Shown: positions 8,365-16,400 of the stretch, one piece after another
Position numbering within the stretch: the first letter of the stretch is position 1
How the letters are laid out: every line of letters begins with the position of its first letter
Assembly: GCA_022184915.1 (NCBI GenBank)
Contig: JAGTJU010000001.1
Location: 1,118,057-1,182,056, forward strand
Origin: Myxococcales bacterium
GTDB lineage: Bacteria > Myxococcota_A > Polyangia > Fen-1088
Length of the DNA: 64,000 nt
Direction: 5' to 3'
Made by a program: the position numbers and the translations under genes
The notes under the pieces: model-generated
The model's input: only the letters and a program-made list of their open reading frames with translations
Told to the model about the DNA's origin: nothing
The model's database searches: none

Positions 8365-9297
8365 ATGAAGACCCCGCCCGCTGCCGCGTTTACCACCTCC
8401 CACCCGCATCGCCGTCACGTGCTCGGTGTGGGGCTCGCGGCAGCGGTAGGGCTCGCCTCTGCGCCGGGCGCCCACGCGCGGCCCCGCAAGGTGCGGCCCC
8501 GCACGACGTGGCTGACCTACGCGATCAACGCCGAGATGTTCTGGAAGGACTTGCCTTTCCTCGAGCGCCTGAACCGCATCGCCGACGCCGGGTTCACGCA
8601 CTTCGAGTTTTGGGGCTACGACAAAAAGGACATCGAAGCCGTGGCGGCTCTGTGTGAAGAGCGCGGGCTACGTCCCGTGCAGTTCGTGGCGGGCTGGGGG
8701 CTGGCCTCCGAGGCGGCGCGCGCCAAGCTGCTTGACTCATTGCCGCGGGCGGTGGCGGCCGCCAAACGCCTGGGCGCCACGATGATGACCGTGGTCGCGG
8801 GAAATCAACTGCCCGACGTGTCCCGTGAGGAGCAGCTTGCCGAGGTGGTGACCACGCTCGAGCAAGCGGCGCGCCTGGTGGAGCCGGAAGGACTCACCCT
8901 CATTCTGGAGCCGCTGAACGTGCTGCGGGATCACCCGGGGCAGCTGGTGGTGACCTCTGCCGATGGCGCCGCGATCGTGCGGGCCGTGGCGTCACCGTCC
9001 GTCAAACTGCTCTTCGACGTCTATCACCAACAGATCAGTGAAGGGAATCTCAGCGGCAACATCGCCGCGTACAAAGACGAGATCGGCTACTTCCAGATCG
9101 CCGACCATCCAGGGCGCCACGAGCCCTTCACGGGCGAGATCAACTATCCATTCATCCTGGCCGAAATCGAGCGCAGTGGCCTCGGCAAGCCCGTGGGCCT
9201 CGAGCTCAGCCCCAGGGCCGAGCCGAAGCAGGCCCTGGCGGCAGTCCTCGAGGCTGACGCTCAGGCCCGCCGGCTGGCCTCCCAAAGACGAAGCTGA
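8365..9297 (+). CDS. Tat-exported sugar phosphate isomerase/epimerase-like (hydroxypyruvate isomerase family) TIM barrel
   Basis: 310 residues. The N-terminus HPHRRHVLGVGLAAAVGLASAPGAHA is a twin-arginine-like signal, so the enzyme is probably periplasmic. The body is an AP-endonuclease-2-type TIM barrel with the expected metal ligands: Glu in TLILEPLN, Asp in LLFDVYHQQ, Gln in IGYFQIADHPG and Glu in VGLELSP. These match the Glu/Asp/Gln/Glu set of hydroxypyruvate isomerases. The frame is open upstream to 7687, but ATG 8365 is the only start giving a signal peptide and it clears the regulator region. It is convergent with the DUF1552 gene, 9 bases away. Export of this family is known in Tat-tagged paralogues of Planctomycetes and Myxococcota; the substrate is unknown. 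Confidence 0.82.
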   Translation: MKTPPAAAFTTSHPHRRHVLGVGLAAAVGLASAPGAHARPRKVRPRTTWLTYAINAEMFWKDLPFLERLNRIADAGFTHFEFWGYDKKDIEAVAALCEERGLRPVQFVAGWGLASEAARAKLLDSLPRAVAAAKRLGATMMTVVAGNQLPDVSREEQLAEVVTTLEQAARLVEPEGLTLILEPLNVLRDHPGQLVVTSADGAAIVRAVASPSVKLLFDVYHQQISEGNLSGNIAAYKDEIGYFQIADHPGRHEPFTGEINYPFILAEIERSGLGKPVGLELSPRAEPKQALAAVLEADAQARRLASQRRS

Positions 9298-9306
9298 CGG
9301 CGCCCG

Positions 9307-10884
9307 TTACGCCACGATGAGCCCGCGGCTCGTGCCGTCGGCGGGGTGCTGATTGGTCATCTGCTGACCCACGACCGCCTCGGCGATGGTGTTGTAGAAC
9401 TTGGTGGCGTCCATCTCGTTGAAGTTGACGCCCGCCCCGATCTTCAGCTTGCCACCGGCGCTCGACCAGAGGTGGAAGATGTCCTTGAGCGAATGGCTAT
9501 CACCCCCGTCGCCGAGCTCGGTACCCATGAGAAAAAGCATATTCTCTAGCACCGACTTGCCGTTGCCATCCTTGGCTGCATCCAGGCGCTCCATGAAGTA
9601 CGCCGCACGCGACATGACGAGATGCGTGTGCTTTTCCACCCAGTCGCGTGACTTGTAGCCGCTTCCGTAGGAGACATCTCCCCCCCAGCCGTGCCAGTAC
9701 TCGTGTGCGGTGACCGGGTCGTTGAAGGTGATGTTGCGGCCACCCCAGCTGTAATCGCCCTTCACGTTGATGCGCTCGCCTCCCGACGTGAACTGGATGT
9801 TTCCGAAGCGGGTGCGATCGCAGATCACCGCCATGGAGTAGATGTCGGCCATGCTCTTCCACAGGCGATCCCAGTCGGCCCAGGCCAGCGGGAAAGACTC
9901 GACGTCACCGTCCGATTTGCGCTGCTGAATGGCGTCGAAATTCGTGCCGGTGAATGTGCCGGGCGCTGCCGGCTTCACGCAGGTGGCGTACGTCAGCGCA
10001 TTTTCCACCTGGTAGGTCGCGTTTTGCATCGCATCGCCGAAGACGGAGAGCTCGAGCTCGCGAATCTTGTCGAGGTGATCCGCCAGCTGCGTGCGTGAAT
10101 CCGCCCCGAGGTTGCCCGCTTCGCTCTTGAAGAAGTCGAACTGCGATTTGACGGTGTCCAGGATCGAACGCTTGATGTGCCGCTCCCGGTTTGCCGCACA
10201 GGCCGCGGGGTCGGGCATGGGGGGCGGCGTCGGCGTCGGCGTCGGATTGGGGGTCGGATCAGGCTTTGGGTCGGGGGTCGGGTTGGGGTTTGGATTGGGG
10301 TTGGGATTTGGGTTCGGATTGGGCGTCGGGAGTGGGTCGACCCCGGGTGTGAAGTTCCCGAACACGCGATCGAAAAGCAGCTGAGGCACCCGGTACGGGG
10401 GCTCGGTCACACCGCCATTGGGCCGGTAGGTGTGGTTCTCGCGCTGGCCATTGTTGCGGTGGTACGTTCCCGCGACCAGCGTTTTGATGGCCGTGGGCGA
10501 AACGGTCCCGTGGAGTTTGTCCAGCACGAACTGGTCGATCGTGGCGCCGTTGTTGTCCACGCCGCGGAACACATAGTGGCTCCCCGTGTCGTGGTTCGCG
10601 GCGTTGGTGGACGTGCCGAGGTTCAAGTTGCGGGAGAACCCTATTTTGCTTGCGAAGGGGGCGAGCGGCGCCAGCGCGCCCTGCAGCCCGAGAGCGGCAT
10701 GTTCGGGGCGCACGCCCAGGCCGAAGAAGAAGGTGATCACCCTCATGGGTGGCGTTTCCCCGGCGCCCCACACGCTCCTCGTGTGCATGGCGTCCAGAAA
10801 AGGCAGCCCGATGGCGATGCTGCCCGCGCCCCGTAAAACGGTGCGACGGCTGAGGGCCTTACGGTAGCTGAGCGCGCGTTTCAT
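9307..10884 (-). CDS. DUF1552 family protein with Tat signal and Pro/Asn repeat linker
   Basis: 525 residues. The N-terminus contains SRRTVLRGAGSIAIGLPFLDAM, a Tat-type signal typical of DUF1552 proteins. Conserved features include FFFGLGVRPEH near the start, RSILDTVKSQFDFF in the middle and MLFLMGTELGDGGDSHSLKDI near the end, consistent with a degenerate sulfatase-like fold. An unusual low-complexity linker at residues about 183-225 (repeated NP, TP and DP dipeptides) interrupts the domain. ATG 10884 overlaps the DUF1592 gene stop by four bases, so the pair is co-translated. These paired families are abundant in Planctomycetes and Myxococcota; their biochemical function is unknown. Confidence 0.9.
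   Translation of the reverse strand: MKRALSYRKALSRRTVLRGAGSIAIGLPFLDAMHTRSVWGAGETPPMRVITFFFGLGVRPEHAALGLQGALAPLAPFASKIGFSRNLNLGTSTNAANHDTGSHYVFRGVDNNGATIDQFVLDKLHGTVSPTAIKTLVAGTYHRNNGQRENHTYRPNGGVTEPPYRVPQLLFDRVFGNFTPGVDPLPTPNPNPNPNPNPNPNPTPDPKPDPTPNPTPTPTPPPMPDPAACAANRERHIKRSILDTVKSQFDFFKSEAGNLGADSRTQLADHLDKIRELELSVFGDAMQNATYQVENALTYATCVKPAAPGTFTGTNFDAIQQRKSDGDVESFPLAWADWDRLWKSMADIYSMAVICDRTRFGNIQFTSGGERINVKGDYSWGGRNITFNDPVTAHEYWHGWGGDVSYGSGYKSRDWVEKHTHLVMSRAAYFMERLDAAKDGNGKSVLENMLFLMGTELGDGGDSHSLKDIFHLWSSAGGKLKIGAGVNFNEMDATKFYNTIAEAVVGQQMTNQHPADGTSRGLIVA
10210..10340. repeat. Low-complexity Pro/Asn-coding repeat with G-quadruplex-type runs on the plus strand
   Basis: On the minus strand this stretch encodes an uninterrupted series of NP, TP, DP and KP dipeptides in the DUF1552 gene. 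On the plus (template) strand it reads as closely spaced G-runs. Bases 10268-10288 hold four runs of at least three G separated by two-base loops, which fits the G4 consensus. The array is imperfect (GGGTT/GGATT/GGTCG units), consistent with expansion by slippage. Confidence 0.75.
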
Positions 10885-12635
10885 GGGTTTTCCCTGCGTA
10901 CGAAGAGGAACGTGGGGTGCTTGACGACGGCGGTCAACAGGTCCGCGTAGCGCCCATCCGTTTTGGCCATGGCCCGTTCGAGGTCGGCGATGGTGCAATC
11001 ATCGAGACCCTCGAGGGCTCTGCCGATGGCGAACTGGAAGGGCTTGCGCACCAAACACTGCTTGACGTCGTCGCGCTTCGCCAGGAGCGCCAGGAACTCG
11101 TCGAGGTTCGCGTAGGGTTCCGAGGCGTCGAGATTCTCGGGATTCGGGATGTTGCCGTCCGTGCGGGTGGTGTGGCCCTTGTCGTCTTTCGTCCGAAACG
11201 CCCCGATGCCATCGTAGGGCTCGAAGACGAACGACAGGGGATCGAACTGCGCATGACACCCGCTACACTTGTCGCTGTTTACCCGGTACTCGGCGAAGGC
11301 ACGCTTGCTGGCGTTCTCGAGATCGCTTGGGGGTTCGACGTTCGTGCCCGGAGGCGGTTTGCCGACTGTGCCGCACATGAAGTTGCGGAACACGAAGAGC
11401 GCCCGCGAGACCATTTGCGCATCGGCGTTGCTCCCGCTGCGCATCAGAACGCCCGCCGTGGTGAGCACACCTTGACGTTGGGGTTCGTTTTTGAGGTCGT
11501 AGGTTTGCCAACCATCGCCGCGCGAGGTGAGCCCGTAAAGCTTCGCGAGACCCGGGGTGGCCTCTGTGGTGGACGCCGTGAGGAGGTCGACGAGAGGGCG
11601 CCCGTCTTTCCAGGCAATCTTCTCGATCATCCGCAGCACTTCCTCTTTGGCTTCGGTCTGCAAGCCCTCTTTCCACTCCGGGAAGCGGGCCGTGTCACGC
11701 TGCACACCGTCGAGGTCGTCGAGGGTGAGCCAATCGTTGGCGAACCGAAGCCCTGCCTTCGTACCTGCAGCCGTGGCGACCAGCCGCTTGAGCTGCTTTT
11801 CGCGCTCGTCCGCGTTGCTCAATTTGCCGGCCGCCGCGGCGTCCAAAAGAGCGTCGTCGGGGCCGGCGCCCACCGCCAGGAACGAAAGCCGCGTGGCGAT
11901 TTCGTAGTCGTCGAGGCCTCGGAAGGGGCCCGTGCCCTCGCTCCGCTGGCGCTCCGAGCGGTAGAGGAACTGAGGCGACTGCAGCAGCGCTTCGACCACC
12001 ATCTTGGCTCCCGAAGCGAAGTCCTCCCCACAGGAGGCGGCGGTGGCGAAGAGACCTCGAAAGGCGGTGATCTCGGTGGGTGTCAGGGGACGGCGGGCCA
12101 GGCGGAGACCCACGCTTTTCACGAAGGCCGTTTCGCAAGCTTCCGTTTTGTCCGTGCAGGTCGTGTGCTTGCGTACGAAGGTGGTCAGGCTGTTGCCGGT
12201 GCTCAACTTGGCGGCCGCCTGCGAGGCCAGCTTGCCGTAGAGCTCGACGCGCTCGTAGGTGGGGCGAAGGTCCTTCGCGGTGTTGTAGAAGCTCTCCGTG
12301 CGAAGCTCGGGCGGAAGCAGGGCGGCTTCGGCCGACATGTCGAGGCCCAGCGCCACGCGGACCGACTCGACGTATTCCCAACGTGTGAGGCGCCGCGTGA
12401 TCGCGGGGCCGGGGTCTCTGACGGGGTCGCTGCAGGCCCCTGCCGCAGGCGGGTCATCGACCACCGGCACGGCGGGCAGCGAGGTGCCTCCCGTCCCGCC
12501 AGGGCCTGCGCCCGGATCGGACTCATCGGTGGCCTGGCCCTGGCAAGCGCTCGCCCCGAGGAGGGCCAGCAGGAGCAAGGACGTAGGCCGGAAAAAACGG
12601 CCGAACGCGTTCATCAGGAAGTTAGTGGCGGTCAT
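10881..12635 (-). CDS. DUF1592/DUF1588/DUF1585 family lipoprotein
   Basis: 584 residues. It has a lipoprotein signal (SLLLLALLGASAC). The domain order is as in the family: a DUF1587-like start (RRLTRWEYVESVRVALGLD), DUF1595 (LARRPLTPTEITAFRGLF, MVVEALLQSPQFLYRSE), DUF1592 (DYEIATRLSFLAV to LAKLYGL), DUF1588 (RQGVLTTAGVLMRSG, RNFMCGTVGKPPPG) and DUF1585 (CLVRKPFQFAIGRALEG). DUF1588 contains CSGCH, a CxxCH motif that could bind c-type heme. The start is uncertain: ATG 12635 or 12614 both keep the signal. The longer frame to 12761 would overlap the divergent lipoprotein gene. It is coupled to the DUF1552 gene by an ATGA overlap. Family function is unknown; an extracytoplasmic redox role is inference. 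Confidence 0.88.
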   Translation of the reverse strand: MTATNFLMNAFGRFFRPTSLLLLALLGASACQGQATDESDPGAGPGGTGGTSLPAVPVVDDPPAAGACSDPVRDPGPAITRRLTRWEYVESVRVALGLDMSAEAALLPPELRTESFYNTAKDLRPTYERVELYGKLASQAAAKLSTGNSLTTFVRKHTTCTDKTEACETAFVKSVGLRLARRPLTPTEITAFRGLFATAASCGEDFASGAKMVVEALLQSPQFLYRSERQRSEGTGPFRGLDDYEIATRLSFLAVGAGPDDALLDAAAAGKLSNADEREKQLKRLVATAAGTKAGLRFANDWLTLDDLDGVQRDTARFPEWKEGLQTEAKEEVLRMIEKIAWKDGRPLVDLLTASTTEATPGLAKLYGLTSRGDGWQTYDLKNEPQRQGVLTTAGVLMRSGSNADAQMVSRALFVFRNFMCGTVGKPPPGTNVEPPSDLENASKRAFAEYRVNSDKCSGCHAQFDPLSFVFEPYDGIGAFRTKDDKGHTTRTDGNIPNPENLDASEPYANLDEFLALLAKRDDVKQCLVRKPFQFAIGRALEGLDDCTIADLERAMAKTDGRYADLLTAVVKHPTFLFVRRENP

Positions 12636-12753
12636 GGCAGGTGGGGGCTCAAAAAACGCTGGCCGCGGCGTGGGGCTTCGCGGGCTCCCTGGATGCCGGG
12701 GGGGGAGGTTGACGGGAGCGGCGGCTTTCCTCAGGATGCGGGTGAGGAACGAC

Positions 12754-13440
12754 ATGACCAACTCTTTTTGCTCTAGGGCTTACGTGTTCAAGGTGGCTTT
12801 CGTGGTGGGAGCGCTAGGTCTCGCCGGCGTCCTGGCCTGTTCGGACGACGGGGACGACGATGGCGAGGCGTTGTGCCTGAAAACCTGTGACAAGGTGGCT
12901 GCGTGTAACCCGGGCGCCGAAAGTTTCCTGCAAGCGTGTAAAAACCAATGCCTCGCGCCGACGCCTGGAGGCACGATGACCTGCACGAACGCCTCGGCCA
13001 TCGCGGCCAAAGCGAAGGAATGCCTGAACGCAACGTGTGCCGCATGGGAGTCCTGCGTGGCGGCGATCCCAGCTTGCCAGGGCAGCCCTGGGGGCACGGG
13101 CGGGGTTCCTGGGACCGGGTTGCCGGGCACGGGCGGGGTTCCTGGGACCGGGTTGCCGGGCACGGGCGGGGTTCCTGGGACCGGGTTGCCGGGCACGGGC
13201 GGGGTTCCTGGGACCGGGTTGCCGGGCACGGGCGGCAGCGCGGGCATGGCCACCGACTGTAGCGTGTGCGCGAAAGCAGACGCCTGCTGCGGAGCTCTGG
13301 CGAACCTTCAGGGGCAAAACGTGATGTGCACGCTGGCGACGACCTGCGCGGAGGCAGGCGACAACAAGACCACCGCGATTCAAGCCTGTGAGGCCGTGCT
13401 GGCCGCCGCCAAGCCTCTCAACCTGCCCGCCTGCAACTGA
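12754..13440 (+). CDS. Cys-rich lipoprotein with four Gly/Pro-rich 11-residue repeats
   Basis: 228 residues. ATG 12754 has a GAGGA ribosome site 6 bases upstream. The signal peptide ends in the lipobox LAGVLAC, followed by an acidic tether (SDDGDDDGE). Two Cys-rich modules (CLKTCDKVAACNPG... and CSVCAKADACCGAL...) flank four copies of the 11-mer TGGVPGTGLPG. This modular design (lipobox, acidic tether, Cys modules, flexible GTGG-type linker) is common in myxobacterial surface lipoproteins of unknown role. It is divergent from the DUF1592 gene and convergent with the PilY1-like gene, 15 bases away. Confidence 0.85.
   Translation: MTNSFCSRAYVFKVAFVVGALGLAGVLACSDDGDDDGEALCLKTCDKVAACNPGAESFLQACKNQCLAPTPGGTMTCTNASAIAAKAKECLNATCAAWESCVAAIPACQGSPGGTGGVPGTGLPGTGGVPGTGLPGTGGVPGTGLPGTGGVPGTGLPGTGGSAGMATDCSVCAKADACCGALANLQGQNVMCTLATTCAEAGDNKTTAIQACEAVLAAAKPLNLPACN
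13096..13227 (+). repeat. Four perfect tandem copies of a 33-base unit
   Basis: Four head-to-tail copies of a 33-base unit beginning ACGGGCGGGGTTCCTGGGAC, at 13096, 13129, 13162 and 13195, followed by a partial fifth start. The copies look identical at the DNA level, including silent positions, so the array is recent or homogenised. Unit length is a multiple of three, so copy-number change keeps the lipoprotein frame. Confidence 0.95.
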
Positions 13441-13455
13441 GCCGGGCCTCGGCAT

Positions 13456-16400
13456 CTACTGGACCTCGCTCCAGCCGAGCAGGCGGTAGATGCCGGCACC
13501 CACGGCCGCCACGGGGCTGGCCGTGCCCGCCGAAAACGACGCTTCGATGTCGGCAGCGATGTCCACCGTGCCATTCGAGCTCACGATCAGGATCCGGCCT
13601 CCCGCCACGACGGGGCTCGTCACCGGCTCGTCGGCCACCTTCAGGCCCTGAATCTGCGACACCTTCTCGCCCACGATCTCGTGCAGGTTGAGCCAGGTCG
13701 TGCCCTTGGTACATCCCTCGCCATCGGGCGCGTACCACATCGACATCATCTGAAAGCCGCTGCCGTCCTTTTTGAGGATGGCCAGCGGCGTGCCCGTGGG
13801 GCGCGCCGTCACCGGCATGAGGGCCGCGCAGCCGCCGCCACTGGTGGTGACCGCGCAGAGCTCGGGCGCGCCCACCGTCATCACCAGCTGGCCTCCCTCG
13901 CCGAACTGGGTGTCGGCCGTGGCTTGGCCCAGATCGTCCTTCACCTCTTTCCTGATGACGAGCTGCGAGGGCGGGAAGGTGAACGTGTCGTCGTCGAGCG
14001 TCGAGTTGGTCACCTGAACCAGATAGGCTTGACCCTCGTTGTTGCTGGGGTCGTCCCGATCCAGCTGCACCACCGTGGGTGCAAAGTGAAGGGGGTGATC
14101 GCAGCCGAACGAGGTGACCTTGCTGAGCTTCTGCGCATCGTAGCGCCACAGACTGCCCCAGGTGTCTCCGACATAGGCGGCCCGGAGCCGCCCCTTCTCT
14201 TCGGTGCCGAAGTTCTTGGCCGTCGCGATGTCGGCCAGGATCGTGTACTCCTGGGGGCACGAACTCCCGGCCGTCGCCGCCTGGGAATCCAGGATCTCTC
14301 CGCTACGCGCGGACGCGGAGATGATGCGTCGCCCCTGTGTGGTGGACGAGCCATCAACCCGGTATCCCGAGGCAAAGACCAGCCTGTGATCATCCATCGC
14401 ATCCGTCTTGTTCAAGTAAAACCCCGGGACGGAGATGGTTTGTCCCACGACGGCGTCATAGCTGCTCTTCAGATTGGCGTCGTGCGAGTGCCACAGGGGC
14501 ATCACGGGCGGTTCCGCGAAGCCCAGCTCACCCAGGGGATTGGTGATGTCGAGCACGAAGAGCCCCGAGCCCCCGTAGCCCTCGTTCATGACCAGCAAGG
14601 TCTTCCAGACCGCCTGCTCCTTGTCGGAACAGTTTTGGACACAGAGGTTTTTGACCTTGGGTGAGTTGGCCAGCCCGAAGATGTGCTGGTGAGGATCGGG
14701 CACCTGCCCCCCCTGCACGTAGATGCGGGTGATCGCCTCGAACTGGCTGTAGGGCAAAAACGCGAAGGCCTCGGAGCCCGCGGGGTACGTGTTGCCGGCG
14801 ATCGTCGTATCGTCGGTGAAAAACGCGTGCAACATGCCATCGCTTGCCCCCACGTAGGTGAGGTTCGGGCGGTTTTTGTTGTTGAGGAAAAAGGCCCGAC
14901 CGCCCGGTAGCGGGCTGTCTCCAGGTTGACCCACGTCAATCGGGGTCGAATTGATGAGCGCACCCAATACCGCGGGGTTTCCGGATTCGGGTGCGCTCAG
15001 CGTGAACTTGACGATCCTCTCGGCCTCTTCGGGATCCGCTCCCAGCCCGAGCGCGTGGAGGGTCTCGCGGTTTTCGATCCTGCCCGCGTCGTCGATCTGC
15101 ACCTTCACGACGTTGCCGTCTCTCGTGCCCACGTAGAGCCTGCGTTGCCGCCAATCCATCATCTTGAGTTCCTCCCCCGCGTCCCACACCAGCGCAGGCG
15201 GATTCACCGTGACGTCGTAGGCGAGCAAGTGGCCCTCCCACGAAGGGAAGTCGACACGAGAATCCAGCGCGTACTTGCCCGACTTGACTCCGTTCGACAC
15301 CTGGGTGCCTGCCGACGCGGTGGCCGGTGAGGTGGAGTAGCTGCCCCTCACGGCGTCGTAGATGGCGTTTTGCACGGCGGCGAGCAGCTGCTCTTCGTTG
15401 GTGGCCACGAAGGCAAAGGGCGCGGCCCCATCGTTGCCTTGATCCGTGCCCCCCGCCTTGGCGACGTTGTCGTTGATCACCCGGGCGGCGCCCACCGCAA
15501 CGTCCGACGAGAAACCCACGACGAAGGTGCGCACCCCCAGGTTCTTCCGCATGCGGTGGGCGGCCAGTACCACCTTGCAGCTGCAGCCCGCCTTCTCTGG
15601 ATCATCGGCCGCACACGCCGTCTCGGTGCAGCCCGTATCCCCGGGGCCGTTCGCCTCGCCATCCGTGATGAACAGCACGTAGTTTTGTCTACACGTGAGC
15701 TCATCAACGGCCCTCAGATCGTCCATGTAGTGGTACGCGCTGCTCTTCTCGCTCTTGGTGCCGTCGTTTTCGAGGGTGCAACCGGAAGGCGTGCCGCCGT
15801 AGGTGATGAGCCCGCCGTACGAGGCATTGTTCAACCAGTCGAGCACCTTCAAGGATGAGGCGGTCGCTTGCGCTGTGGTGGCCGTGGGGTTGATGAAGGG
15901 AGAGAGGTTTTGGTCCCAACGGCCGCCACAGGTCGCGTTACAGGCGTTCTTCGTGCAATCGGGCACCTTGATGGGAGGCAAGGTGCCGCCATTGTAGTAA
16001 TCGGGGCGAGCCTCGTAGTAGGCATAGGCCTGACCTGCCGAGACGGTTGTTTTTCCGAGGTAGGAGGAAAACGTCTTTTTGGTCGTGCTGACGGTGCCTC
16101 CGGTCGACGTGTAGGTGTAGTAACTGCCGTAGTACATGCCGGTGCCCACGCTCGGGATCTCACAGAGATCTCCGCACCAGGCGACGTCGTGCGAACTCTT
16201 GACGCCCTTCTTCTGATTCACCGTGTACTGGCTGTTGTTTCCGCTGGCGAGCTTGTAGGCGGTTCCGTTGTACGTACACGTCGTGGCGGGTCCGGATGTC
16301 TTGTCGTAGCAGCTCTTGCCGAGCTGGGTGGTGTTCAAGAAGACCGTTTCCGTGATCGGTTTTGGATCGCTCACCGCGTAGTAGGGAAAGTAGTCCGCCT

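Noticed and set aside
10268-10288. CRISPR or satellite array at the G-rich repeat
   Set aside because: Units are short, imperfect and in frame with a coding sequence; no spacers of constant length.
10917-12776. 619-codon plus-strand ORF opposite the DUF1592 gene
   Set aside because: Mirror frame of a recognised family; no ribosome site or domain.
13096-13227. CRISPR array at the 33-base repeats
   Set aside because: The copies are directly abutting with no spacers and encode a repeat peptide.
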